Part shown: positions 43,439 through 52,587 of the stretch, one piece after another
Position numbering within the stretch: position 1 is the first letter of the stretch
Layout of the letters: each line of letters begins with the position of its first letter
Assembly: GCA_036399175.1 (NCBI GenBank)
Contig: DASWNP010000011.1
Location: forward strand, 13,970-77,969
Origin: DASWNP01 sp036399175
Lineage (GTDB): Bacteria > Acidobacteriota > Blastocatellia > Pyrinomonadales > Pyrinomonadaceae
Direction of reading: 5' to 3'
Length of the DNA: 64,000 nucleotides
Notes under the pieces: generated by a model
What the model saw: the letters and a program-made list of their open reading frames with translations, nothing else
The model's database searches: none
What the model was told of the DNA's origin: nothing
Made by a program: the position numbers and the translations under genes

Positions 43439-44475
43439 CAGCTTGCACCTCTCTCCGTCGCACGGATGCGGCGCAGCCAGAAGGCGTGGCGCAAACGGTA
43501 AGCTCGCCTGAGCAAGCCCGGCGCGGCGCGCAGCGCCAGCAGCACGGCGCGAAGCTTGCTGCTGCGGTAGAAATCGTTCGCCCGCGAGAGGGCTTCGGCT
43601 GCTTCCGAATACTCGCCTTCCAAAAGGCGGCGCTTCCCCTGCTCAAGCGCGAGGTCGGCCTCCGAACGTGCAAGCTGCATCTCCAGCGCCTCGCGCTCGC
43701 CCGGCGACATCTCAAGCGTCTGCCGGAGCTTGCGATAAACTTCGAGCTGCCCTTCAAAGAGGCGCGCGCGATTGGCCGTCAGGCTCGACGCGTGGAAGCG
43801 ATGGCGCGCGAGCACCTCTGTTTGATAAGCGAAACGCGCGCGTCGGTGCGCGAGACGCGCCCAGAGGTCGAAGTCTTCGCTGTAGAAAAATCTCTCGTCG
43901 AAGAGACCGGCGGCGAGCAGGGTCTCCCGACGCGCGACGACGCAGGAGGTAATCACGGCCACGTCGAATCTCAAGAGACTTTCGAGCGTCACCTCGCCGT
44001 TTGAAGGGTAGAGCCCCATGTAGGTTTTTCCGGCCAGAAGCGAGTCGCCGAAAAAGAGCGCGTCCGTATAAATCAAATCGAGCGCGGGGTCGCTTTCAAG
44101 CACGCGCATCTGCTGTTCGAGATAGCGGGGCAGCCAGAGGTCGTCGCTGTCGAGAAAGGCGACGTAGCGCCCGCGCGCGCTTCGGATTCCGGCGTTTCGC
44201 GCGGCGGCGGGGCCTCGGTTCTCCTGACGGATATAGGCGATGCGCTCGCGGTAAGGCTCAAGCGCGCGCTCAAGCTCGGGCGTGTCGGGCGAGCCATCGT
44301 TGACGACGACGACCTCGAAGTCCGTGAAGGTTTGAGCGAAGACGGACGCGAGCGCCTCGCCGATGTAAGGCGCGGTCAGATACGCGGGCACGACGACGCT
44401 GACGGCGGGCGAGTGGCTCGCCGTCTCTGTTCGCACGCTCTCACGCGTACTCGTCTCTGTCTCGGTCGGGTGCAT
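43438..44475 (-). CDS. Glycosyltransferase family 2
   Basis: This 345-residue enzyme has a GT-A domain starting at SVVVPAYLTAPYIGEALASVF, with VVVNDGSPDTPEL, PAAARNAGIRSARGRYVAFLDSDDLW (DXD) and FYSEDFDLWARLA. An alpha-helical C-terminal region (about 230-345, Leu/Arg/Glu rich) resembles those that hold GT2 enzymes on membranes. It is coupled to the next GT2 gene by a one-base overlap. Donor sugar unknown. Confidence 0.88.
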   Translation of the reverse strand: MHPTETETSTRESVRTETASHSPAVSVVVPAYLTAPYIGEALASVFAQTFTDFEVVVVNDGSPDTPELERALEPYRERIAYIRQENRGPAAARNAGIRSARGRYVAFLDSDDLWLPRYLEQQMRVLESDPALDLIYTDALFFGDSLLAGKTYMGLYPSNGEVTLESLLRFDVAVITSCVVARRETLLAAGLFDERFFYSEDFDLWARLAHRRARFAYQTEVLARHRFHASSLTANRARLFEGQLEVYRKLRQTLEMSPGEREALEMQLARSEADLALEQGKRRLLEGEYSEAAEALSRANDFYRSSKLRAVLLALRAAPGLLRRAYRLRHAFWLRRIRATERGAS

Positions 44476-44509
44476 CGCTCGTCTGTTATCTCTGTAACGC
44501 CCGTCGTCC

Positions 44510-45289
44510 TTACTTGATGCAGATGAAGATGGTCGCGGGCGCGAAGTTGAGCGCGACGTGCTTGAGCGGTTTGGCGCGCTTGAGCGTGCTCAAGGCCGCC
44601 TTCTTCAGGGCGCTTGAGCTGCGGACTTTGGCCGTGTCTTTCAAATCCACCCAGTCAAGAACGGTCTTGAATCCGACGCGACGGAAGAAGCGTCGGAGCT
44701 GCGGATAGGTGAACTGATGAAAGTCGATGCCGAGCTTCATAATGTCTTCGCCCTGCCGGGCGCGGCGCAGCGCATAGCGCCAACTGTTGGGCATCCAGCC
44801 GTAGAGCGGGAAGCTGTACTCGCCGGAGGTGAAGCTGAACTTGTTGGTGCTGTCGAAGTAGAAGAGGCCGCCGGGACGAAGCGCGCGGTAGATGTTCTCG
44901 ATGCCCTTCTGCCACTGTTCGACGTGCTCGAAGATAGAGCGGGCAACGATGATGTCGTAGGCTTCCTGGCCGATGTCGCTCTCTTCGATGTTGCCGAGCG
45001 AGAGGTCTAGCTCGACGCCGTAGCGGCGCGCGGTCTGCCGGGAAATTTCCATCAACTGCTCGGAGATTTCCAGGCCGCGAATGTTCAATCCGCGCCGCCG
45101 AGCGTAGATTTGAAACCAGCCGTCGCCGACGCCGACTTCGAGTATGCGCGTCTCGGGCGTGATGGGCTTGAATCGCTCGATGTTGTCGAAGACGCTCTCG
45201 ATGGCCGATTGCTGGTCTTCCAGAGTGATGTGCTTGTGTTCCTCGATGTAGCGAGTCACGTCGGCCAGTTCGCCGCAATGAATTCTCAT
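44510..45289 (-). CDS. Class I SAM-dependent methyltransferase
   Basis: The 259-residue protein has SAM motif I ILEVGVGDGWFQIYARRRG (about 48-66), then GLEISEQLME, DIIVARSIFEHVEQ and YRALRPGGLFYFDSTNKFSF. The N-terminus (DVTRYIEEHKHITLEDQQSAIESVFDNIE) is a helical lid. It is a likely sugar methyltransferase in the ABC-exporter part of the locus. The start follows an AAAAGGGA site. Confidence 0.83.
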   Translation of the reverse strand: MRIHCGELADVTRYIEEHKHITLEDQQSAIESVFDNIERFKPITPETRILEVGVGDGWFQIYARRRGLNIRGLEISEQLMEISRQTARRYGVELDLSLGNIEESDIGQEAYDIIVARSIFEHVEQWQKGIENIYRALRPGGLFYFDSTNKFSFTSGEYSFPLYGWMPNSWRYALRRARQGEDIMKLGIDFHQFTYPQLRRFFRRVGFKTVLDWVDLKDTAKVRSSSALKKAALSTLKRAKPLKHVALNFAPATIFICIK

Positions 45290-45314
45290 TCCCTTTTAAG
45301 CTCCCGAAATAGTT

Positions 45315-46976
45315 TCAGCCCGCTTGGATGAAAACGTCCTGCCGCCCCCGGCTCTTCGCCGACGCCTGAAGTTGAGCGTGCGCGGGCTCGCCCTCGCTGC
45401 TCAGGCTCCCGGCGGTTCCGCGTTCGCGCTTTCGCTTTGTAGCTTCGAGCGCGGTGTCTTCGTTCGAGCCCTTACTGATTTGATAGACACGCCGCAGGCA
45501 GATGGCGTAGCCGACCAGATAGAAGGTGTACCACTGGTAGGCCGAAGAGATAAAGAAGAGGTTGACCATAAAGCCCGCGAGGCTCGCCTGAATCCCGACG
45601 GCGAGATAATAGAAGCGCGACTGCGCTCGCACGTCGAAGGTCTCGCGCTCTATCTGCCGCAGACGCTTGTAGGGGCTGTAGAGGAAGAGCCAGAAGACGA
45701 CGAGCGCGGGCAAGCCCATCTCCGCCGCCACCTGCGTATAAGCGTTGTGCGTCACCAGCCCGCGAATCGAGACGATGACGAAATTGCCCATCCCGACGCC
45801 GAAGAGCGGATTTAAGAGCGCCACTTTGATTGAGAGCAGCAGAAGGTTCTGTCGCTGCGGCGCAGAACCCATAGAGTCGCGGCTGTGATCGACGATGGAC
45901 ACGAGGCGCTCGGCGTAGCCCCCCGGCACGAGCGCGACGAGCACGACGAGCGCAGCGACGACGCAGAAGGCGACGAAGAGCCTGTTCCGGCGACGTATCT
46001 TCCATGCGAGCATGACGGCGGCAGCCGACAGCCCGAGGAAGCTTCCGCGCGAAAAGGTCAGGATGATGCTCGTCACCAGAAGCATCGCGCAGGCGGCATA
46101 GACGAGTTTGGCGAGCGCGTTTCGCGTGCTCAGCATGAGAGCGGCCGTGATGGGCGTCATCAGCAGAAGATTGAGCGCCAGCTCGTTCGGATTGCCGAAG
46201 AGCCCGCCGATTCTCCCCGCGATGCGGTAGCCATCGACCGTCAGGTTGCCGCTCCGGTAGTCGGCGAGCGCGCCGAAGCTCAGCACCGTGCAGACGACGA
46301 GTCCCAGAAAGAGCAGCCAGCGCAGTCGGCGCTCCGTGCGCGTCACGTTCACCATCACGACGAACATGAGGACGGCCTTGATAAAGGTCGAGTTGAAAGT
46401 TTCCCAAGCGAGCGCCGTGTCAATCGCCAGAGGCATCGACAGAAGCGCCGCGACGACGAAGAGGAGCGCCAGATTCACCTCGCGCGGGCGAACCGTCAGA
46501 CTGCCTTCGATGGAGAGCTGCGCAGGGATGTAGATTAAAAGCGTGAGGAAGGCGACCCAGAAGGCCATCGTCTTGAAAGAAGAGAGCGCGGGGATAAACT
46601 CGTAAGGGCGGAAGTAGAGGACGATGGTGAAGAGGAAGAGACCGGCGTAGCTGACGGCGTGGCCGCGTCGCGCCATCCAGACGGCGCGCGAATCGGCGCG
46701 GCGCGGCGCGGCGTCTTTCGTCTCTGCGGCGTCGGTCGTCTCTTCGCCGATGGAAGCGTTGACGACCGTGCGCGCCGACCAGTCTGTCTCGCCCGTCCCG
46801 CGCGCCGTTTCATCCATTCTGCGCGAAGGCCAAGCCCCTTCGGCCTCGGCGCGCAGAGACCAGTCGGCGTCAGCATCCGTCTCGCCGTCGAGCCGACGCC
46901 CCGCGCGCGCGCGACGCCGCCCCGCCAGTGGCTCGTAATCTGGAAACTGGTCGTCTCTGGATGACATCTGCGGCAC
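45315..46976 (-). CDS. O-antigen ligase/polymerase-like protein, exosortase-associated type
   Basis: This 553-residue polytopic protein has a GTG start (46974-46976) with AAGGTGG upstream; an ATG three codons later is the alternative. A hydrophilic N-terminus (about 100 residues) precedes about ten membrane helices. The first helices (YAGLFLFTIVLYFRPYEFIPAL) match the TIGR03097-type putative O-glycosylation ligases of exosortase loci. The periplasmic loop has the Wzy_C/WaaL pattern NPLFGVGMGNF and RGLVTHNAYTQVAAEMGLPAL, with the conserved His-Asn. It probably ligates or polymerises lipid-linked glycan at the periplasmic face. Confidence 0.85.
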   Translation of the reverse strand: MPQMSSRDDQFPDYEPLAGRRRARAGRRLDGETDADADWSLRAEAEGAWPSRRMDETARGTGETDWSARTVVNASIGEETTDAAETKDAAPRRADSRAVWMARRGHAVSYAGLFLFTIVLYFRPYEFIPALSSFKTMAFWVAFLTLLIYIPAQLSIEGSLTVRPREVNLALLFVVAALLSMPLAIDTALAWETFNSTFIKAVLMFVVMVNVTRTERRLRWLLFLGLVVCTVLSFGALADYRSGNLTVDGYRIAGRIGGLFGNPNELALNLLLMTPITAALMLSTRNALAKLVYAACAMLLVTSIILTFSRGSFLGLSAAAVMLAWKIRRRNRLFVAFCVVAALVVLVALVPGGYAERLVSIVDHSRDSMGSAPQRQNLLLLSIKVALLNPLFGVGMGNFVIVSIRGLVTHNAYTQVAAEMGLPALVVFWLFLYSPYKRLRQIERETFDVRAQSRFYYLAVGIQASLAGFMVNLFFISSAYQWYTFYLVGYAICLRRVYQISKGSNEDTALEATKRKRERGTAGSLSSEGEPAHAQLQASAKSRGRQDVFIQAG

Positions 46977-47014
46977 TCTGCCACCTTGAACTCGGACGTT
47001 TCCTTCGGCGCGCA

Positions 47015-47127
47015 GTCGTCAGACGAAGCCGAGGCTTCGTCTGACGACGCACGAGTTCGGAAACAGTCGCCTTGAACAGCTCTGACGACAAAAGTCGTAC
47101 GGAGGCAGGGGGCACTCCCGCCTCCGT
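47015..47127. terminator. Cluster of perfect inverted repeats downstream of the sigma-like gene
   Basis: The main element is a 16-bp perfect inverted repeat (47015-47030 and 47033-47048, 2-base centre). An 8-bp stem ACGGAGGC/GCCTCCGT follows (47099-47106 and 47120-47127), and GACGAC-AAAA-GTCGT lies just before it. All are between the sigma-like gene stop (47203) and the ligase-like gene start. On the minus strand the 8-bp stem is followed by a short CTTTTG, so termination is plausible but not proven. Confidence 0.45.
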
Positions 47128-47202
47128 CCGACCGTGCGGCGCTTCAGGGCGCTCAGTAAAATCTACTTCAGTTGAGCGCCGAGCCTTCTCGGAAGAGCGA
47201 CT

Positions 47203-48453
47203 TTAAACCGCTACGCTCTCCTCGTCGCCGACCAGCACGAGCATACGCACGCGCTCGCGCAGAGCTTGCTCGAATCGTCGCGCTTCCTCAATCTCGGAGA
47301 AAGCGAGCGCGCGAAGCTGCTGCTCGATGCGCCGACGATAGTCGGAGACGAGCGAGTCTGAGACGTTCAGACGCGCTGCGGCCTCCAACTGCGTGATGTG
47401 AACCGGGCTCAGGTAACAATGCCAGAGGACGCCGAGCATTCGGTCGTACTGCTTCGTCTTGCCGCGCACGGCTGAGTGCAAGCCCTTCAGGAACAAATCG
47501 ACGACGCCGACCGTCTCCTTCTCGGCCTCTCGCCGCAGAAGCGACTGCTCGGGATTCTCGCGCCCATCGACGGGCTCGAACTGTCGTCCGCTCTCGTCGT
47601 CGTCGCTGCCGCCGAGCGGCACCAGATAGATGTCCATGACGGGCAGACGCGTCATTACGAGGCTTCTCAGCGTTCGCACATCGACAGCCGAATCGCAGGC
47701 TTCCAGAACAGAGATAATCAAATCTTCGAGGTCGGAGTTGGAGATGATGATTTGCGCGTCGCCCGTGCAGCCGACCATGCGCGTGTCGCGCTGGCGAACG
47801 GGAATGAGCTGTACGCGCTGCTCAAGCTCCTGTGTGGCGCGGCGCACTTTGTCGTCGCGCCATTCGCTGAGGCCGTAGATTCGGTCGACGAGGCGACGGT
47901 GCGGCTCGTCTTCGCCGCCGTTGGAATCGAGGCGGCGGAAGTTCGGGCTCGACTGGATGATGGTCGAGATGCGGCGCGCGAGGCGGTAGGACTCCGGGTG
48001 ACGCTTGCGCAGCTCGGCGGTCAGAAGATTGGTCAGCTCAATCTGTCCGATTTCGCATTCGATTTCGGCGTCCGACATCCGCGTGTCGAGGTAGTGTTGA
48101 AAGCGCGACTTGGCGAGCAGCGTGACGAAGAGTTCCTGCGTCAGGTCGGTGTAGGCGCTCCCTCTGTCGCCTTCCTGTACGAGCAGACCAGCGCTGTGTG
48201 AAGCGCGCACCAAAGGATGATTGCTGACGAGGCGTTGCAGCTCGACCCAGAGACGATTGACATCGGAGCGGCGCAGGGATTCGACCCAGGGGCCGCTGCG
48301 ATGCGTGCGCTCCGTCGAGCCGGAATGCTCCGCCTCGGGTCTCGACTGTTCTTCGGTGGCACTGGTCATGGGATTATTCAAGTATTGATTTTGATCGGCA
48401 GATGTGACAGCCATGTTAATCGCAGAGGTTTTTGAGAGCAAGGGTGGAAGCAC
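47203..48453 (-). CDS. Predicted sigma-factor-like transcription regulator
   Basis: The 416-residue protein has a GTG start (48451-48453) with an AGGA site; ATGs at 48414 and 48369 are alternatives. It is not confidently assigned to a family. The segment SAYTDLTQELFVTLLAKSRFQHYL (about 99-122) resembles sigma region 2. The C-terminal segment LEAAARLNVSDSLVSDYRRRIEQQLRAL (about 356-383) is a helix-turn-helix like sigma region 4. The middle is Arg/Glu rich. The divergent gene at 49071 encodes a small zinc-finger protein of the anti-sigma kind, which fits a sigma/anti-sigma pair controlling the locus (inference). A non-sigma DNA-binding regulator is the alternative. Confidence 0.5.
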   Translation of the reverse strand: MLPPLLSKTSAINMAVTSADQNQYLNNPMTSATEEQSRPEAEHSGSTERTHRSGPWVESLRRSDVNRLWVELQRLVSNHPLVRASHSAGLLVQEGDRGSAYTDLTQELFVTLLAKSRFQHYLDTRMSDAEIECEIGQIELTNLLTAELRKRHPESYRLARRISTIIQSSPNFRRLDSNGGEDEPHRRLVDRIYGLSEWRDDKVRRATQELEQRVQLIPVRQRDTRMVGCTGDAQIIISNSDLEDLIISVLEACDSAVDVRTLRSLVMTRLPVMDIYLVPLGGSDDDESGRQFEPVDGRENPEQSLLRREAEKETVGVVDLFLKGLHSAVRGKTKQYDRMLGVLWHCYLSPVHITQLEAAARLNVSDSLVSDYRRRIEQQLRALAFSEIEEARRFEQALRERVRMLVLVGDEESVAV

Positions 48454-49070
48454 GGGTGGGTTTCCTACGGGGCACGCGAGGCGTTCGAGAGGGTCGTGAG
48501 TATCTCGCGTTTTCAGTCAATATCGCTTGCGGGAAGCGATAGTGCGCCCACTTACGAGGCCGTTGCCGAAGTCACACTCTCATTCTGGGGAGAAGACGAG
48601 GAACCTCTTACGAACGCGCGAGACTCTGATTTTGAATCAACTTGGAGTCCGCACCGGCTGACCGCAAAAGGATTCGGGCGCGGCCACCGAGAAGGGAGTC
48701 AGGAAGGTTCGAGGAACGTCCCCGACGACACAACGGATGTTAGCAGCAATCCCGGAAATGAGCAAACATTTTTTTACACCACTCTTAAAGCGTTGATAAG
48801 ACAGAGAGAAAGAGTCTAAAAATAGGGTCTGGCGGGCAAACGAGTTGTGGAATCGAGCGAGCATTAAAGCTTTCTCTCCAAAGACCGAGAGAAGCGCACG
48901 TTAAGGGATTAACGGCTGCCGGTGGCTCCTCGCCACATGAAAAACCTTGCCCTAGCCTGTTCTGCGTGCTGTGCCTGTTTTACGAACGTCGCTTCCGCAT
49001 TGAGACCGTAATGCGCCGCGAGTCGCTTCCGAACGACTCACCTGGCCGGGATAGAAGAAGGAGAAGAACC
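48454..49070. other. Divergent intergenic region, about 600 bases
   Basis: It lies between the minus-strand sigma-like gene and the plus-strand zinc-finger gene and should hold promoters for both. For the plus strand, TTGATA (48793-48798) and TCTAAA (48815-48820) 16 bases apart are a weak candidate. A small hairpin GTGGC/GCCAC is at 48922-48936. A 107-codon plus-strand frame at 48496-48819 has a GTG start and no recognisable family; I do not call it a gene. Confidence 0.5.
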
Positions 49071-49403
49071 ATGCGTTCTTTAAGCACAGCCGAATTCCGC
49101 AAAACGAAAGTTTGCCCTTCAGCCCAAATCCTACTCCTCTATCAAGAAGCGAGCCTGACCGAGACTCGCCGCCGACGCGTCGCCGCGCATCTCTCCGGAT
49201 GCGACTTCTGCGGCGCTGAGATGCAGCTACTTTCCACGCACCGGCCTTCAATGGCGACTCAGGCCGCAGCGTCTGAACTGCGCCCGATACCTGCGGCTCT
49301 GCGCCGTCTGGCGGAAGATTTACTGAGCCACCCCGTGCGCGCCCTCGCAATCTTCGCCGAAATCAGCTTCGACCGCGAGCCGCTAACGCTAACCGACGCC
49401 TGA
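49071..49403 (+). CDS. Small zinc-finger protein, anti-sigma-factor-like
   Basis: The 110-residue protein starts at the ATG of MRSLSTAEFRK, preceded by an AGAAGGAG site; a longer frame from 48966 lacks support. It has the zf-HC2-type pattern Cys15, His40, Cys44, Cys47 (CPSAQ... then HLSGCDFCGAE) as in cytoplasmic zinc-binding anti-sigma domains. There is no membrane helix, unlike most anti-sigma factors. It is one of only two plus-strand genes in the window and divergent from the sigma-like gene, its possible partner. Confidence 0.7.
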   Translation: MRSLSTAEFRKTKVCPSAQILLLYQEASLTETRRRRVAAHLSGCDFCGAEMQLLSTHRPSMATQAAASELRPIPAALRRLAEDLLSHPVRALAIFAEISFDREPLTLTDA

Positions 49404-49462
49404 AACAAGCGGCCTGACAGACGCGCGCCGAAAATCAGCACGAAACTCAGGGCCGAACTCGA

Positions 49463-49481
49463 AGCCGTCCGTTCGACGGCT
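49463..49481. terminator. Hairpin between convergent genes
   Basis: AGCCGTC (49463-49469) and GACGGCT (49475-49481) form a perfect 7-bp stem with a 5-base loop between the plus-strand zinc-finger gene and the minus-strand acyl-CoA synthetase gene. There is no T-run. A possible shared terminator. Confidence 0.3.
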
Positions 49482-49592
49482 CGCCGCCTCGCGCCGCGCT
49501 TAACTACGCTTTTCTCCCGCCAAGCTACCCAACCTTAATCTACTTCGATTCTCTGCCGAGCCCCGATTCTACGCCGCGCGTTCTGTCTCGCC

Positions 49593-51425
49593 TCAGTCCT
49601 CTTTCGATGCCGCGCCGCCGTAAAGCTCGTCGATGAGCGCGCCGTATTTTTCGTCGATGATGCGCCGCTTGACCTTGAGCGTCGGCGTCAGCTCGCCGCC
49701 GTCGATGGAGAACTCTTCGTGCAGCAGCGCGACGCGGCGCACGCGCTCGTAGTCGGCCAGCGTCGAGGTGAGCTGCGAGACTTCGCGCTGCACGAGCTTG
49801 ATGGCCGCCGGGTTGCGACTCCAATCGACGCGCGTGCGCGCCGCCTCGCCATCCTCGCGCGGCATCGCGCTCTCAAGCGCGTCCCACTCGGGAATGATGA
49901 GCGCCGCAGGCTGCTTCCGGCCAGCGCCGACGACGACCACTTGACTCACCAGAGAACTCTGCTTGATTAAGCTTTCGAGAAGCTGCGGAGCGACGTATTT
50001 GCCGTTCGACAATTTGAAGAGTTCTTTCTTGCGGTCGGTGATGGAGATGCGCCCGTCTGCGTCCATCGTGCCTACGTCGCCCGTTTTGAACCAGCCCTCT
50101 TCGTCGAAGACGGCGCGCGTCTCTTCCGGGTGATTGTAGTAGCCGAGCATGACGTTTGCGCCGCGCACGAGAATCTCGCCCTCCGCGTCGAGCTTGACCT
50201 CGACTCCGGGGAAAGGCAGCCCGAGCGTGCCGACACGGTTATCGTCCGGGCGGTTGGCCGAGACGATGCAGGTCTCGGTCATGCCGTAGCCCTGTAGGAT
50301 GTTGATGCCCGCGCCGAGGAAGGCGTAGGAGAGCGCGGGCGAGAGCGGCGCGCCGCCCGAGACGAAATAGCGCAGACGCCCGCCCACGCCCTCCCTCCAC
50401 TTCGAGAAGACAAGTCGGCTCGCCCACGCCTGCTGCATCTCCAGCAAAGGCGGCACGCGCTCGCCCTTATCCTTCAGCTCCGCGTACTCCTGCCCGACCC
50501 TCAAAGCCCACAGGAAGAGCTTCGCCTTCCAGCCGCCCTCCGCTGTCCCCTTCTTGACGATGCGGTGATAGACCTTCTCGAAGAGACGCGGCACGGCGGT
50601 CATAATCGTCGGGCGCACTTCGCGCAGGAATTCGCCCACCTGGTCGAACGACGCCGCGTAGTAGACGGAGACGCCGCACCAGCAGAAGACGTAGAAGCAC
50701 GTGCGCTCGAAGATGTGCGAGAGCGGAAGGACGGAGAGCGACACGTCGGTCGGGAATATCGGCAGCGCGCGCGCAATCGACATCACGTTGGAGACGAAAT
50801 TCGAGTGCGTCAGCATGACGCCTTTGGGCTCGCCGGTCGTGCCCGAAGTGTAGATGATGGTCGCAAGCTCTTCGCTTCGGACTTCGCCTAAGTGCCGCTC
50901 GAACGCCTGCGGGTCGGCGCTGTCCAGCTCGACGCCGCGCAGCTCAAGCTCGGCGAGCGTCGAAGCTTCCGCCTGATTGTCAGCGCCGTCGGCGTCGAAG
51001 AAGATGATTCGCTCAAGACCTTCGACGCCCTCGATGCCCGGGCGCGCGTGGCGATAGACTTTCCGCCCCGAAACAAACAGCACGCGCGAGCCGGAATTCT
51101 CAAGGATGTATCTGACCTGCTCGGGAGCCTGCGTCGTGTAGATAGGCACGTTGACTGCGCCGAGGCTGAGAATCGCCAAATCGACCACAGACCAGTCGGG
51201 TCGATTCTCCGAAAGCAGCGCCACGCGGTCGCCCTTCTTTATCCCTAACTCGGCCAGTCCCAGCGCCAACGCCCGCACGCGCTTCTCAATCGCCTCGCCC
51301 GGAATGTGCAGCCACACGCCTCCCTGCTTGAGATTGACCGCGTCCGGCTTCGCGTGTGTGCGAAACGCTCTCAAACACATCTCCGGCACGCTCGACGGAA
51401 TTGATGCTTCGATTTCGTTAGTCAT
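49593..51425 (-). CDS. Long-chain fatty-acid-CoA ligase (FadD15/ACSL type)
   Basis: This 610-residue AMP-forming acyl-CoA synthetase converts a fatty acid, CoA and ATP to acyl-CoA. Motifs are the P-loop YTSGTTGEPKGVMLTH (about 188-203), the central LPLSHIFERTCFY, GYGMTETC, and WFKTGDVGTMDADGRISITDRKKELFKLSNGKYVAP near the C-terminus. The pattern fits the plant/actinobacterial FadD15 subgroup. It is not an obvious EPS gene and may be housekeeping inserted in the locus, or supply acyl groups for modification. Heptad element HR10 lies directly upstream, and no good ribosome site is visible. Confidence 0.92.
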   Translation of the reverse strand: MTNEIEASIPSSVPEMCLRAFRTHAKPDAVNLKQGGVWLHIPGEAIEKRVRALALGLAELGIKKGDRVALLSENRPDWSVVDLAILSLGAVNVPIYTTQAPEQVRYILENSGSRVLFVSGRKVYRHARPGIEGVEGLERIIFFDADGADNQAEASTLAELELRGVELDSADPQAFERHLGEVRSEELATIIYTSGTTGEPKGVMLTHSNFVSNVMSIARALPIFPTDVSLSVLPLSHIFERTCFYVFCWCGVSVYYAASFDQVGEFLREVRPTIMTAVPRLFEKVYHRIVKKGTAEGGWKAKLFLWALRVGQEYAELKDKGERVPPLLEMQQAWASRLVFSKWREGVGGRLRYFVSGGAPLSPALSYAFLGAGINILQGYGMTETCIVSANRPDDNRVGTLGLPFPGVEVKLDAEGEILVRGANVMLGYYNHPEETRAVFDEEGWFKTGDVGTMDADGRISITDRKKELFKLSNGKYVAPQLLESLIKQSSLVSQVVVVGAGRKQPAALIIPEWDALESAMPREDGEAARTRVDWSRNPAAIKLVQREVSQLTSTLADYERVRRVALLHEEFSIDGGELTPTLKVKRRIIDEKYGALIDELYGGAASKED

Positions 51426-51440
51426 AACAAGAAGAAAAGA

Positions 51441-51548
51441 CGTAAATGGTAAATCGTAAATCGTGAATAGATAAGACCTCGTAAATCGTGAATCGTCAAT
51501 AGAAAGAACAGTCTTTCACTATTCACGATTTACGATTCTCGATTTACT
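51441..51548. repeat. Heptad inverted-repeat element HR10 (GTAAATC word)
   Basis: The left side (51441-51501) has heptads GTAAATG, GTAAATC, GTGAATA and GTGAATC in two blocks. The right arm (51515-51548) is the complement. The apex on the minus strand is tgaaagactgttctttc. The right arm encodes the last codons and the TAA stop (51530-51532) of the UDP-glucuronate decarboxylase gene. Confidence 0.9.
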
Positions 51549-52480
51549 GTTTTTTTGATTCTTCCGGCGAAATAATCGACCGTGTATTTGAGTCCTTCGC
51601 GCAGGGTGACGGTCGGATTCCAGCCGAGGAGTTGTTGCGCACGGGTGATGTCGGGGCGGCGCTGGCGCGGGTCGTCTTTGGGCAGAGGGCATTGGCGCAT
51701 CCTGACCTCGACGCCGCAGGCGCGTCCGACCTCTTCGGCCAACTGCCGCATCGTGAACTCGCCGGGGTTGCCGAGGTTGACCGGCTCGTGCAGCCCTTCA
51801 GTATTCATCAAACGGATGAAGCCTTCGACGAGGTCGCTGACGTAGCAGAAGGAGCGCGTCTGCTCGCCCGTGCCGTAGATGGTCAGCTCTTCGCCTTTCA
51901 AAGCCTGCACGATGAAATTCGAGACGACGCGCCCATCGTTCTCAAGCATGCGCGGCCCGTAGGTATTGAAGATGCGCGCGATGCGTATATCGACGCCGTT
52001 TTGCCGGTGGTAATCCATCATCAACGTCTCGGCGAGACGCTTGCTTTCATCGTAACAACTGCGAATCCCGATGGGGTTGACGTTGCCCCAATACTCTTCG
52101 GGCTGGGGATGGATTTCGGGGTCGCCGTAGACTTCGGAGGTGGAAGCCTGAAGGATGCGTGCGCGGACGCGCTTGGCGAGGCCGAGCATGTTAATCATAC
52201 CCATCACGCTCGTCTTGACCGTCTTGACGGGGTTGTACTGGTAGTGGACGGGCGAGGCCGGGCAGGCGAGGTTATAGATTTGGTCTACTTCGAGCAGGAT
52301 GGGCTGGATAACGTCGTGACGCACAAGCTCGAAGCGCCGGTCGTCGAGCAGGGGGAAGAGGTTTTCGCGCCGCCCCGTGAAGAAATTGTCGAGGCAGATG
52401 ACCTCGTGCCCCTCGCCGAGCAGACGCTCGCACAGGTGCGAGCCGATGAAGCCTGCCCCGCCCGTCACAAGTATTCTCAT
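51530..52480 (-). CDS. UDP-glucuronate decarboxylase (UDP-xylose synthase-like)
   Basis: This 316-residue extended short-chain dehydrogenase is predicted to convert UDP-glucuronate to UDP-xylose. The NAD motif is GGAGFIGSH (7-15) and the catalytic pair is Tyr143/Lys147 in SCYDESKRLAE. Family signatures are YNLACPASPVHYQYNPVKTVKTSV, ASTSEVYGDPEIHPQ, EEYWGNVNPIG and IFNTYGPRM. These are strong for the UXS family rather than GalE or RmlB. No UDP-glucose dehydrogenase is seen in the window, so the substrate must come from elsewhere. Its last residues TVNRES are encoded by heptad element HR10. Confidence 0.92.
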   Translation of the reverse strand: MRILVTGGAGFIGSHLCERLLGEGHEVICLDNFFTGRRENLFPLLDDRRFELVRHDVIQPILLEVDQIYNLACPASPVHYQYNPVKTVKTSVMGMINMLGLAKRVRARILQASTSEVYGDPEIHPQPEEYWGNVNPIGIRSCYDESKRLAETLMMDYHRQNGVDIRIARIFNTYGPRMLENDGRVVSNFIVQALKGEELTIYGTGEQTRSFCYVSDLVEGFIRLMNTEGLHEPVNLGNPGEFTMRQLAEEVGRACGVEVRMRQCPLPKDDPRQRRPDITRAQQLLGWNPTVTLREGLKYTVDYFAGRIKKTVNRES

Positions 52481-52520
52481 CTCACTCTCCGACCTTTCAT
52501 CTTTGGCTCCGAAGCTTTCG

Positions 52521-52572
52521 GCAATCAGCAGTCAGCAGTCAGCAATCAGCGTTCAGCTATCAGCAATCAGCC
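52521..52572. repeat. Heptad array HR11, single arm (CAATCAG word)
   Basis: Seven consecutive degenerate heptads of the pattern CAATCAG/CAGTCAG/CGTTCAG/CTATCAG lie in one run in the gap after the stop of the ligase-like gene (52588). There is no complementary arm, so this copy cannot form the long hairpin. Confidence 0.85.
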
Positions 52573-52587
52573 GCTCGGCGTTTAATT

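Noticed and set aside
48496..48819. 107-codon plus-strand frame between divergent genes
   Set aside because: GTG start, no clear ribosome site, no recognisable domain, and it lies in a region expected to hold promoters. Possible but not supportable.
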